Below, piece after piece: positions 6,968 through 15,175 of a DNA stretch of 64,000 bases. Each line of letters opens with the position of its first letter. The stretch's first letter is position 1. The notes beneath the pieces are model-generated. The model saw nothing but the letters and a program-made list of their open reading frames with translations, ran no database searches and was not told the DNA's origin. Position numbers and translations under genes: made by a program. The stretch is from Asticcacaulis sp. UBA2476 (lineage in GTDB: Bacteria; Pseudomonadota; Alphaproteobacteria; Caulobacterales; Caulobacteraceae), in the NCBI GenBank assembly GCA_002342035.1, contig DDPE01000048.1, positions 1 through 64,000 of the forward strand, given 5' to 3'.

Positions 6968-9229
6968 ATGAAATCCGGTCTCGCCATCAAGGGCCAAAGA
7001 GGGCTGCTGCGCCAGATCCGTGAGGTCATGGCCGACGGTACCACCGCACAGGTCAGACTTGATGCCGTGGTGCGTATCATCGCCAATTCGATGGTCGCCG
7101 AAGTCTGTTCGATCTATCTGCGTCGTACTTCCGAAGAACTGGAACTGTTTGCTACCGAAGGCCTGAACCGCGCCGCCGTCCACAATACACGTTTGCGTCT
7201 GACCGAAGGTCTGGTGGGTGAGGTTGCGCGTGCCGGTGCCCCGCTTAATCTGTCCGATGCGCCGGCCAATCCAAACTTTGCCTACCGTCCGGAAACCGGC
7301 GAAGATCCCTATAACTCATTCTTAGGGGTGCCGCTGCTGCGCGGCGGGCGGACCATTGGCGTTCTGGTCGTGCAGAACCGCGCCATGCGGCACTATCAGG
7401 AAGAAGAGGTTGAGGATCTTCAGATCATCGCCATGGTTCTGGCCGAAATGGTGGCGGCGGGCGATCTTCAGGTCTTTGATGAACTGAAAGATATCGAGCT
7501 TGCACCCCATAAGCCGGAGCGGCTCAAGGGGGCAGCGTTCTCCGACGGTATCGCCCTGGGGGTCGTGATCCTGCACGAAGTGCCGGTAACGCCGGAGCAT
7601 CTGTTGTCAGACGATCCGGTCGCCGAAGAGGTGCGTCTGCTGACGGCGATCACCTCCCTGCGGGAACAGATTGACGAAATGTTTGAGGGCCAGCACGGCC
7701 TGGCCGGGCCGACCTTTGATGTGCTCGAAACCTACCGCATGTTCGCCCATGACCGGGGCTGGACGCGCAATCTGGTTGAGGCGGTGCGCTCAGGCCTGAC
7801 CGCCGAAGCCGCCGTTGAGCGCGTCCGTAATGAACAGCGCGCCCGGATGAATTCAGCGCGTGACGCCTATATGCGCGAACGCCTGCATGACCTCGAAGAT
7901 CTGGCCAACCGGCTGCTGCGCGTATTGGCGGGCAAAAGCACGGTGGCGCGCGAAATCCCTGAAAATTCCATTCTGGTGGCGCGTGATCTGGGCCCCGCAG
8001 ATCTTTTGGAATATGACCGCAAGAAGCTGAAAGGCATCCTGCTGGAAGAAGGCTCAGCCGCCGCCCATGCCGCCATTGTGGCGCGCGCCCTGCAAATCCC
8101 GTGTGTGGGCCGGCTGAGCGGTCTGCGCGACCGGGTCAGTCAGAACGATGCCGTCATTGTCGATGGCGAAACCGGCGAAGCGTACTTGCGCCCGCGTCCC
8201 GACATTATTGGCGCCACCCACGCCCGTATGGATGTCCGCGCCCAGAAACGCGCTGAGTTCATCAAGATCAAGAACGTCCCGGCCATTACTAAGGATGGCC
8301 ACAGCGTCGCCATGCTGATGAACGCGGGGCTGGAGTTCGATCTTGAGATCATGCACGAAACCGGCGCCGAAGGGATCGGCCTGTTCCGGACTGAGTTTCA
8401 GTTCATGGTCTCTGAGGATCTGCCGCGCCTTAAGCGCCAGACCGAGCTTTATGAGCGGGTGATGGATGAGGCGGGCGATAAGCCGGTCACCTTCCGCACG
8501 CTTGATCTGGGGGGCGACAAAATCCTGCCCTACATGGAAACCGAGCGCGAGGAAAACCCGGCCCTGGGCTGGCGCGCCGTGCGCATGGGCCTTGATCGTC
8601 CGGCCCTGTTGCGGATGCAGATCCGCGCTCTGATCATCGCCGCCCGCGGCCGCGAACTGCGCATCATGTTCCCGATGGTCGCTTCAATTGATGAGTTCCG
8701 TCAGGCGCGCGAATGGGTTGATGTCGAAATGGCCTGGGCCAAGCGGCGCGGGCGGGCCTTACCGTCCGTGTTGCGTGTCGGGGTGATGATCGAATGTCCG
8801 TCATTGTTGTGGCATCTGGATGCGCTGCTGCCGATGGTCGATTTCGCCAGCGTCGGTACCAATGACCTGACGCAGTATCTGTTTGCCGCTGACCGCACCA
8901 ATCCGCGGGTGGCGGAGCGCTATGATGTGCTGTCGCCGCCGATGCTGCGGGCCCTGTCGTCGATCCGTCAGGCGGCGGATGAAAGCGGCACGCCGGTCTC
9001 GGTCTGCGGGGAGATGGCCGGTAAGCCGCTGGAGGCCTTTGTGCTGGTGGCGCTGGGTTTCAACCGCCTGTCGATGCCGCCCGCAGGCCTGGGGCAGGTC
9101 AAGCGCATGATCTTAAGCTGCGACCGTGAGGCGGCGTCCAAGGCGATCACCCGGATGATGACGAGTTCCTACAGTTCGCTAAGAAGCGAGATTCTCTCAC
9201 TGGCTAGAAAGTTAAATGTAGACTTATAA
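6968..9229 (+). CDS. ptsP: Phosphoenolpyruvate-protein phosphotransferase of the nitrogen PTS (EI-Ntr, PtsP)
   Basis: This 753-residue protein has an N-terminal GAF domain (about residues 20-160) followed by a complete enzyme I. The phosphorylated histidine is His367 in GSAAAHAAIVAR. The PEP-binding barrel has GAEGIGLFRTEFQFM and FRTLDLGGDK, and the catalytic Cys680 lies in VSVCGEMAGKP. EI-Ntr passes phosphate from PEP to NPr and then to EIIA-Ntr, and its GAF domain senses nitrogen status (glutamine in studied relatives). The gene is flanked by terminators on both sides, so it is probably monocistronic. Confidence 0.95.
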   Translation: MKSGLAIKGQRGLLRQIREVMADGTTAQVRLDAVVRIIANSMVAEVCSIYLRRTSEELELFATEGLNRAAVHNTRLRLTEGLVGEVARAGAPLNLSDAPANPNFAYRPETGEDPYNSFLGVPLLRGGRTIGVLVVQNRAMRHYQEEEVEDLQIIAMVLAEMVAAGDLQVFDELKDIELAPHKPERLKGAAFSDGIALGVVILHEVPVTPEHLLSDDPVAEEVRLLTAITSLREQIDEMFEGQHGLAGPTFDVLETYRMFAHDRGWTRNLVEAVRSGLTAEAAVERVRNEQRARMNSARDAYMRERLHDLEDLANRLLRVLAGKSTVAREIPENSILVARDLGPADLLEYDRKKLKGILLEEGSAAAHAAIVARALQIPCVGRLSGLRDRVSQNDAVIVDGETGEAYLRPRPDIIGATHARMDVRAQKRAEFIKIKNVPAITKDGHSVAMLMNAGLEFDLEIMHETGAEGIGLFRTEFQFMVSEDLPRLKRQTELYERVMDEAGDKPVTFRTLDLGGDKILPYMETEREENPALGWRAVRMGLDRPALLRMQIRALIIAARGRELRIMFPMVASIDEFRQAREWVDVEMAWAKRRGRALPSVLRVGVMIECPSLLWHLDALLPMVDFASVGTNDLTQYLFAADRTNPRVAERYDVLSPPMLRALSSIRQAADESGTPVSVCGEMAGKPLEAFVLVALGFNRLSMPPAGLGQVKRMILSCDREAASKAITRMMTSSYSSLRSEILSLARKLNVDL

Positions 9230-9232
9230 AGC

Positions 9233-9270
9233 AAAGAGTTCCCGTCGGGCCGCCCCGAGGGAACTCTTTT
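9233..9270 (+). terminator. Terminator between ptsP and the convergent GGDEF-EAL gene
   Basis: AAAGAGTTCCC pairs perfectly with GGGAACTCTTT around a GC-rich loop that itself contains complementary CGGGC/GCCCC-type bases, and is followed by T residues. It lies four bases after the ptsP stop. Confidence 0.9.
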
Positions 9271-9329
9271 CGATATTGAGCCACCGAAAACGTATTTTAG
9301 CGAAAGCCAAAAACTTTTTCTGTGAGGGC

Positions 9330-11576
9330 CTACTTCATCATCGCCATTGACTGCGACACTGACGTGGTCGTGCGCGCGGAAGTCTGGATGCGGGTCTTAA
9401 CAGGTGGTGCGACCTGAACAGCCAGAAGGGCGTCGATTTCCTCGACCTTGACCGGCTTTGAGAACAGAAAGCCCTGAATGATCGGACAGCCGGCCTGTTT
9501 CAGGATACTGCGCTGCTGCTTGGTTTCGACCCCTTCGGCGACGATGTTCAGGTGCAGGGCCTTGGCCAGCTTGACGATGGCGCGGATGACCGCATCGGCT
9601 TCGGCATCAACCCCAAGGTTCGAGACGAATGAGCGGTCGATCTTGATCTTATCGACCGGATAGCGGCCGAGATAGCTTAAGCTCGAATAGCCCGTGCCGA
9701 AATCATCAAGGGCGATGGTGAAGCCCATACTGCGCAGGTCCTTAAGGATGATCTGGGTCTGATGGTCGTCGTTCAGCAGCACACCTTCGGTGATTTCAAT
9801 CTCGATACGCGTGGCCGATACACCGGTTTCCTGCATCATTTCCTTAAGGCGCGGGATGAACTGGCCCCCGCGCAACTGCGTGGCCGAGACATTGACCGCG
9901 ACCTTAAGGCCCGGCCAGCGGTGGCTGTCCATCATGGCGCGGCGCATAATAACGGCCCCCAGATCGATCATCAGGTTGCACTCTTCGGCCAGCGGAATGA
10001 AATAGCCGGGCGAGATCGGGCCGCGCTCACGGTGCGTCCAGCGGGCCAGCGCTTCGACGCCTACGATGGTGCCGAAATGATCGACCTGCGGCTGATAGAC
10101 CACGTCGATTTCTTCGCAATGAATGGCTTCACGCAGGCCGGTTTCCAGCATCTTGCGCAGCTTGATGGTGGCGTCCATCTCAAGCTCGAAGAAGGCGTAC
10201 TGACCACGGCCGAGTTCCTTGGCGCGGTAGAGCGCCAGATCGGCCTGACGCAGCGCTTCGGCCGGTTCGACATCGGCATCGCTGATCAGGGTCACGCCGA
10301 TCGAGCAGGAGCAGAACACCTGACCGGAATCCAGCGTCACCGTGCCGGTCAGGTTTTCCTGAATCCGCTTAGCAAGGGCTGAGGCTGAATGGCCATCAGT
10401 GTCGGTCTGGATAATCACAAACTCATCGCCGCCCAGACGCGCCAGGGTATCACCGGCGCGGATCATCGACGATATGCGACTGGCGCAATTGCGGATTAAC
10501 TCATCGCCCGCCTGATGTCCGAGCGTATCGTTGACATCCTTGAAGCGGTCAAGCCCGATGCAGAAGACCGCGACATTGCCGCCCAGACGGCGCACGCGCT
10601 CAGTCGCCTGGGTCAGGCGATCGGCAAACAGGGTGCGATTGGGCAGGCCGGTCAGGTTATCATGCAGGGCCATGTGCTTGGCCTTGGCCTCAGAGGCAAT
10701 CAGGCTGCGAGCGGCGCGTTGTGACTGGTGCAGCATCAGCACGGCCACGGCACCAAGACCCAAGGACACCAGCAGTACAGGCCCAAGCGCGCCGATAAAC
10801 AGCTTGCGGCCCGGTGTTTCCGGCATCCATGACAGATGTAGAAGAGGACTCCCGGCGTCGTCATTGAAAATGACATTAGCACTGCCGGGCAGGGCGGTCT
10901 GACCCGGACGCAGCATGCGCACATGGCTCAGGGCATAGCTGTCGGCCAGTGTGGTCAGTTCGGAAGCAGAAATTTCCCGCCCGCCCATAATAACGAATGG
11001 CTGGCTGCGGGTGATTTGGCTTCGGCGGTCAGTGCTGATAAGCGCCGCGCCAAAAGCATAGACGCGGCCGTTGACGCGGATCAGTTTGCCGTACTTGGTT
11101 CGGGTGGCGTCTTTTTGGATCAGCTTACGGGTTTGCGGATTAAAATTCTTGCGTACGTCCAGCAGAATACTGCGGGCTTCGGTCGAAAAGCCGTTATAGC
11201 TGCGGGCGGGAATTTCTTTGCCCTTACGTGAGGCAAACACCGGCGTGTTCTGATCATCAAGCAGGTACGCCAGCTCAAAGCCCAGAATATTCTTCATATA
11301 GTCGCCGTAGACGTTTTGCACCCACTGATGGTTATAACTGTGATCGGTGTTCCTGACGGCTTCGTCCCATATGGCCATGGGGTTAAGCAGGACTGAACTT
11401 TCGTTGACCAGATTTTGAATGCCGGCGCGCACCAGATTTTCTTCGCGGACACGGGCGGCGCGGTCGGTTTGTTCGGCCCAGACCCACAGGCTGCCCACCA
11501 GCGCGCACACTGCCGCAAGCACGATCAGCGCCATTGGCGCGATCAGTTTAAATTCACTACGTTCTTTGGTCACCAA
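9330..11576 (-). CDS. Membrane-bound CHASE4-GGDEF-EAL protein (bifunctional c-di-GMP enzyme)
   Basis: This 748-residue signalling protein has a transmembrane helix at about residues 13-33, a periplasmic CHASE4-type sensor (about 35-255, with PMAIWDEAVRN) and a second transmembrane helix at about 260-282. The GGDEF domain has an intact GGDEF at 382-386 and an I-site RAGD at 373-376, so a feedback-inhibited diguanylate cyclase is plausible. The EAL domain begins near 490 with EAL at 508-510 and DDFGTGYSSLSYL, so phosphodiesterase activity is plausible too. Which activity dominates cannot be read from sequence. The last 30 residues are Thr/Ser-rich. It is a single gene between convergent ptsP and a divergent GST. 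Confidence 0.93.
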   Translation of the reverse strand: MVTKERSEFKLIAPMALIVLAAVCALVGSLWVWAEQTDRAARVREENLVRAGIQNLVNESSVLLNPMAIWDEAVRNTDHSYNHQWVQNVYGDYMKNILGFELAYLLDDQNTPVFASRKGKEIPARSYNGFSTEARSILLDVRKNFNPQTRKLIQKDATRTKYGKLIRVNGRVYAFGAALISTDRRSQITRSQPFVIMGGREISASELTTLADSYALSHVRMLRPGQTALPGSANVIFNDDAGSPLLHLSWMPETPGRKLFIGALGPVLLVSLGLGAVAVLMLHQSQRAARSLIASEAKAKHMALHDNLTGLPNRTLFADRLTQATERVRRLGGNVAVFCIGLDRFKDVNDTLGHQAGDELIRNCASRISSMIRAGDTLARLGGDEFVIIQTDTDGHSASALAKRIQENLTGTVTLDSGQVFCSCSIGVTLISDADVEPAEALRQADLALYRAKELGRGQYAFFELEMDATIKLRKMLETGLREAIHCEEIDVVYQPQVDHFGTIVGVEALARWTHRERGPISPGYFIPLAEECNLMIDLGAVIMRRAMMDSHRWPGLKVAVNVSATQLRGGQFIPRLKEMMQETGVSATRIEIEITEGVLLNDDHQTQIILKDLRSMGFTIALDDFGTGYSSLSYLGRYPVDKIKIDRSFVSNLGVDAEADAVIRAIVKLAKALHLNIVAEGVETKQQRSILKQAGCPIIQGFLFSKPVKVEEIDALLAVQVAPPVKTRIQTSARTTTSVSQSMAMMK

Positions 11577-11807
11577 AGGCCTCGTTTTGAGGAGAAAGCA
11601 TTCTACTGTGGTAACGGATACACGAAAGGTGTTAAATTAACGCAAACGGAAATGCTTGTAATTTAAGGGTTTATTAAGATTTATGTGTCGCGTGATCACA
11701 CTGATTTGCGTAAGTGAACGCCAAAGGTTTGCAGACGAAATCCCTTGACGAACAGGGTGTTGCGATGTCTTTAAGCCGCAAGCTCACGCATTTTCAGGAT
11801 CGCACAC

Positions 11808-12422
11808 ATGAAGCTTATCATCGGTACGGGATCACCCTTCGTTCGCAAGTGCCGGATTGCTGTGCGTGAAAAAGGTCTGACCAATCAGGTCGAAGAATTT
11901 ATGACGGCGGCCACCGATGACGCGCCGGAACTTCTGGCTATTAATCCGATCTCCCAGATCCCGGCCCTGCAAACCGATGACGGCGTCAACTATTTTGATT
12001 CCGCCCTGATCTGTCAGTGGCTGGACGCCCATTTCGACAGCGGCTTAAAGCTTTATCCGATGGGCGGGGAAGCCCACTGGCGGGTGCGCCGTCTGGAAAC
12101 CCTGGCTGATGGCCTGATGGAAATGACGGTTAAAATCGTTCTTGAAAACCGCCGTCCTGAATCCGATCGCTCGGCCATGTGGATGGCGCGCTGGGAGCGC
12201 AATCTGATGCGTGGTTTGGCGGTGGCGGAAGCGGAATGTCCGACTCTGGATGAGGTCGAACAACACGGTCTTGATATGGGGTCGATTACGCTGGCGGTTG
12301 CGGCGACCTATCTGGAGTTCCGTTATCCGCATATCGCGTGGCAGTCGTCATCGCCCAAGCTGGTGGCTTTGGCGGAAGCACTGGAAAAGCGCCAAAGCTT
12401 TATCGACACATACCCCCGTTAG
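11808..12422 (+). CDS. Glutathione S-transferase family protein
   Basis: This 204-residue protein has the thioredoxin-like N-terminal GST domain. MKLIIGTGSPFVRKCRIAVREKG carries the Ser (in SPFVRK) expected to activate glutathione. The PISQIPALQTDDG cis-Pro loop and a DSALICQWLD glutathione-binding segment follow, then an all-helical C-terminal domain. The substrate is unknown. The gene lies upstream of prfA in the same direction with a 40-base gap and may share its transcript. Confidence 0.88.
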   Translation: MKLIIGTGSPFVRKCRIAVREKGLTNQVEEFMTAATDDAPELLAINPISQIPALQTDDGVNYFDSALICQWLDAHFDSGLKLYPMGGEAHWRVRRLETLADGLMEMTVKIVLENRRPESDRSAMWMARWERNLMRGLAVAEAECPTLDEVEQHGLDMGSITLAVAATYLEFRYPHIAWQSSSPKLVALAEALEKRQSFIDTYPR

Positions 12423-12462
12423 GTGTTAAAGGCGCGGTCACAAATTCTGTAAGGTGTTCCCC

Positions 12463-13539
12463 GTGATCCGTCTGCCGCAACAAAAGCTTGATCAGGTGCT
12501 TGATCGTTTCAAAATGATCGAAGCCCGCATGGGTGCGGTCACCGACGGCGTTGAGATCGTCAAGCTGTCGAAAGAGCATGCTGAGCTTAAGCCGGTGGCC
12601 GAAGCGGTTGAGCGCGTGCTGAAAGCCCGCTCACAGGTGCCGGAGCTTGAAGAACTGATCGCGCTCAAGGACCCGGAACTGTCGCCGCTGGCCGAAGACG
12701 AGTTGCAGGCGCTAAAAGAACAGCTTCCGGAACTTGAACGCGGCGTGGCGCTGCTGCTGGCGCCGAAGGATAAGGACGAAAACGCCTCGGCCATACTCGA
12801 AGTCCGTGCGGGCACCGGCGGCGACGAAGCGGCGATCTTCGCGGGCGACCTGTTTCGCATGTATAGCCGCTATGCGGTAACCCAAGGCTGGCGCGTTGAA
12901 ATCGACTCGATCAGCGAAGGCGACGCCGGCGGCTATAAGGAAATCATCGCCTCGGTCACCGGCGACGGCGTGTTTGGCAAGATGAAGTTTGAATCCGGCG
13001 TCCACCGCGTGCAGCGCGTCCCCGCCACGGAAACCCAAGGCCGCATCCATACGTCGGCGGCGACGGTGGCGGTTTTGCCCGAAGCCCAGGATGTTGAGAT
13101 CGAAATCCTCGATAAAGACATCCGTATCGACACCTACCGCGCGTCGGGCTCGGGCGGCCAGCACGTCAACAAGACCGACTCAGCCGTACGGATCACCCAC
13201 ATGCCGTCAGGCATCGTGGTAACCTCATCCGAAAAGTCGCAGCACATGAACCGCGCGATTGCCATGCGTAACCTTAAGGCGCGGCTGTACGATCAGCAGC
13301 GTCAGGCGCTTGATACCGCCCGCTCCGATGCCCGCAAATCCCAGGTCGGATCGGGCGACCGGTCGGAACGCATCCGCACCTATAACTACCCGCAAGGGCG
13401 CATCACCGATCACCGCATCAACCTGACCATCTATAACCTGCCGCAGTTTATGGAAGGCGATATGGCCAGCATGATCAACGCCCTGATCGCCGAAGATCAG
13501 GCCGAGCGTCTGGCTATGCTTGAGGATGAGATGGGCTGA
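12463..13539 (+). CDS. prfA: Peptide chain release factor 1 (PrfA)
   Basis: RF1 ends translation at UAA and UAG. The GGQ motif lies at residues 231-233 (GSGGQHVNKTDSAVR), and the codon-reading PxT-type tripeptide PAT is in VQRVPATETQGRIHTS. I chose GTG 12463 because TAAGGTG at 12450-12456 gives a well-spaced Shine-Dalgarno; an in-frame GTG at 12454 overlaps that site and is less likely. The 358-residue length is normal. prmC, its modifying enzyme and usual downstream neighbour, is absent here and lies at 3645-4523 on the other strand. Confidence 0.95.
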   Translation: MIRLPQQKLDQVLDRFKMIEARMGAVTDGVEIVKLSKEHAELKPVAEAVERVLKARSQVPELEELIALKDPELSPLAEDELQALKEQLPELERGVALLLAPKDKDENASAILEVRAGTGGDEAAIFAGDLFRMYSRYAVTQGWRVEIDSISEGDAGGYKEIIASVTGDGVFGKMKFESGVHRVQRVPATETQGRIHTSAATVAVLPEAQDVEIEILDKDIRIDTYRASGSGGQHVNKTDSAVRITHMPSGIVVTSSEKSQHMNRAIAMRNLKARLYDQQRQALDTARSDARKSQVGSGDRSERIRTYNYPQGRITDHRINLTIYNLPQFMEGDMASMINALIAEDQAERLAMLEDEMG

Positions 13540-13545
13540 TAAAGT

Positions 13546-13585
13546 TCCCTCTCCCCGCAAGCGGGAGAGGGCTAGGGTGAGGGGC
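13546..13585. repeat. Palindromic intergenic repeat (CTCTCCCCGCAAGCGGGAGAG type)
   Basis: CTCTCCCGC-type arms around a GCAAGC core, followed by GGCTAGGGTGAGGGGC, form the kind of short palindromic element dispersed between genes in many proteobacteria. It starts a few bases after the prfA stop and could act as a weak terminator or mRNA 3' end. Copy number elsewhere cannot be judged from this window. Confidence 0.6.
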
Positions 13586-13647
13586 AAAACACGAGCCTGA
13601 AACTACCCGCAAATCGGGTAAGATTTGCCCAGTCATGCGGGGGAGTT

Positions 13648-13893
13648 ATGGATGCGCAAAGAAAACATAACGTGAGCGAGCGGATAGAAGCTTCAATTCC
13701 GCTGGTGTTTATGGTCACTTTAGGCGCGGCCTGCGTTTATGGAGCCATTGAATTGGGTAAACCCGCCATATTGGCTCCTTTTTTCGGTCTATTAATTGGC
13801 GTTGCATTCAGGAAATATATCCCCGGACGCTTAGGGCTGGTGATCGCGCTAATTCTTCTTGGGCTGGGACTATGGATTGAGTGGGGGCAATGA
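13648..13893 (+). CDS. Small hypothetical membrane protein
   Basis: This 81-residue protein has a charged, hydrophilic first 15 residues and then two or three hydrophobic segments (about 17-35, 38-52 and 62-77), ending IEWGQ. I do not recognise the family. The stop codon TGA shares bases with the ATG of the next small membrane gene (ATGA), so the two are translationally coupled and probably act together. The codon use is coding-like but the AT content is somewhat higher than in the neighbouring genes. Confidence 0.65.
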   Translation: MDAQRKHNVSERIEASIPLVFMVTLGAACVYGAIELGKPAILAPFFGLLIGVAFRKYIPGRLGLVIALILLGLGLWIEWGQ

Positions 13894-14246
13894 ATCTAAA
13901 GCTGATGCGGCTATTAGCCACTATAATTTTCGTAGGACTGCTGGCTTTTAGTAGTGCGTACAGATCGACCCTTTGGCCGGTATTTTTTGGATTTATTCTT
14001 TTATCCATTCTCGACTTTTTGCCGGTGGACGAGGCGCGCCGCAAAGTCCTGACGATTTGGGCCGCAGGCGCTGTGGGAGTCATGACCATAGGTCTAATCG
14101 GCTATCATTTGCGCGATCATGGCTTTGCCGCCACATGGCAATATTTGCGGCAGAATTGGCTGATTACAGTGGTGGTGATTTACCTGCCGGTGTTTATATT
14201 ATCCTGCGTTGGCTATGCTGTTTTTAAGAGACGTAAGGCGTCATAA
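13890..14246 (+). CDS. Small hypothetical membrane protein, coupled to the preceding one
   Basis: This protein of about 118 residues starts at ATG 13890, inside the previous stop (ATGA). It has four predicted hydrophobic segments (about residues 5-20, 26-42, 53-74 and 90-111) and ends KRRKAS, which suggests a cytoplasmic C-terminus. I do not recognise a family. Its stop overlaps the next start (TAATG), so the two membrane proteins and the MOSC protein form a tight three-gene unit. Confidence 0.65.
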   Translation: MNLKLMRLLATIIFVGLLAFSSAYRSTLWPVFFGFILLSILDFLPVDEARRKVLTIWAAGAVGVMTIGLIGYHLRDHGFAATWQYLRQNWLITVVVIYLPVFILSCVGYAVFKRRKAS

Positions 14247-15028
14247 TGTTCACCATATCCGGCCTTTACCGCCATCCGATCAAAGGTTTTACACCGGAGC
14301 CGTTGCAAATCGCCACCTTGGTTGAGGACGGCTTTTTTCCGTATGACCGGCTGTATGCGCTGGAGGTCGGGACATCGGGCTTTACCGCCGAAGACCCTCA
14401 GTTCCTGTCCAAAATGAAGTTTGCGGTGCTGGCACGCTTTGCGGCCGTGGCGCGGCTCAAAACCCGCTATGATGAGATCGCTGAGACCTTTCGCATCGAA
14501 GACGAAGATGGCTCGGTTGAAGTATTTGACCTGACGCAACCGGCGGCCCGCGCCTCACTGGCGCGCCATGTTGAAAACGTGCTGGCCGCCCATGAAGACT
14601 ACGACCCGGTGCGCTTTCCGCTTAAACTGCTGGAAACGCGCGCCGATCATCACCGTTTTACAGACTCGGCCAAGGGGTTTGTATCGCTGCTCAATCTCAA
14701 TTCGCTAAAGGATTTGGGCCTGAAACTTGGCCGGGATCTTGATCCGTTGCGCTTAAGGGCCAATGTGTGGATGAAGGGGCTGCCGCCGTTTGTTGATCAT
14801 GACTGGGTAGGTAAGACGATCAAACTGGGCGATCACGGGCCGGAGCTTGAGGTCTTAAAACCCATCGTGCGCTGTGTAGCGACCCATGTGAACCCCGAAA
14901 CCGCCGAGCGCGATGTCGATCTGGTGGCGGCCTTGTTTGAGCGCTACGGTCACCGTGACTGTGGCATCTATTGCCGTGTCATCCGCGCAGGCACTGTGCG
15001 CGTCGATGATATCGGTCATGTGATGTAA
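14246..15028 (+). CDS. MOSC domain protein (YcbX-like)
   Basis: This 260-residue protein starts with the beta-barrel N-terminal module found before MOSC domains (ISGLYRHPIKGFTPEPL, DRLYALE). The MOSC part follows with LRANVWMKGLPPFVDHDW and PIVRCVATHVNPETAERD, the latter carrying the conserved Cys thought to bind the molybdenum cofactor sulfur. YcbX-type proteins take part in reduction of N-hydroxylated compounds. It lacks the C-terminal ferredoxin domain of E. coli YcbX, so it would need a separate electron donor. It is translationally linked to the two small membrane proteins upstream by TAATG. Confidence 0.85.
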   Translation: MFTISGLYRHPIKGFTPEPLQIATLVEDGFFPYDRLYALEVGTSGFTAEDPQFLSKMKFAVLARFAAVARLKTRYDEIAETFRIEDEDGSVEVFDLTQPAARASLARHVENVLAAHEDYDPVRFPLKLLETRADHHRFTDSAKGFVSLLNLNSLKDLGLKLGRDLDPLRLRANVWMKGLPPFVDHDWVGKTIKLGDHGPELEVLKPIVRCVATHVNPETAERDVDLVAALFERYGHRDCGIYCRVIRAGTVRVDDIGHVM

Positions 15029-15083
15029 TAACCTCCCCTGCAACAGGGGAGGTTATTGCGACAAAATTCCGCATCTGTTGCCC

Positions 15084-15111
15084 CTTGTGTGATCCATATA
15101 TCACACCATAT
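15084..15111 (+). promoter_or_regulatory. Putative heat-shock (sigma-32-type) promoter of clpB
   Basis: CTTG at 15084-15087 and CATAT at 15107-15111 are spaced as in RpoH promoters. A dyad TGTGAT-N6-ATCACA (15088-15105) lies between the two elements and could be a further control site. The clpB start is about 65 bases downstream. This is inferred from position and the known heat-shock control of clpB. Confidence 0.45.
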
Positions 15112-15175
15112 CAGGTTCATGTCGGCGGTTGCTCAATGGAGGGCCGCCCATAAGTTCCGCCTTTGAGGGGATGCC

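Noticed and set aside
15088..15105. CRP site before clpB
   Set aside because: TGTGA and TCACA halves are separated by eight rather than six bases, so a standard CRP site is not supported.
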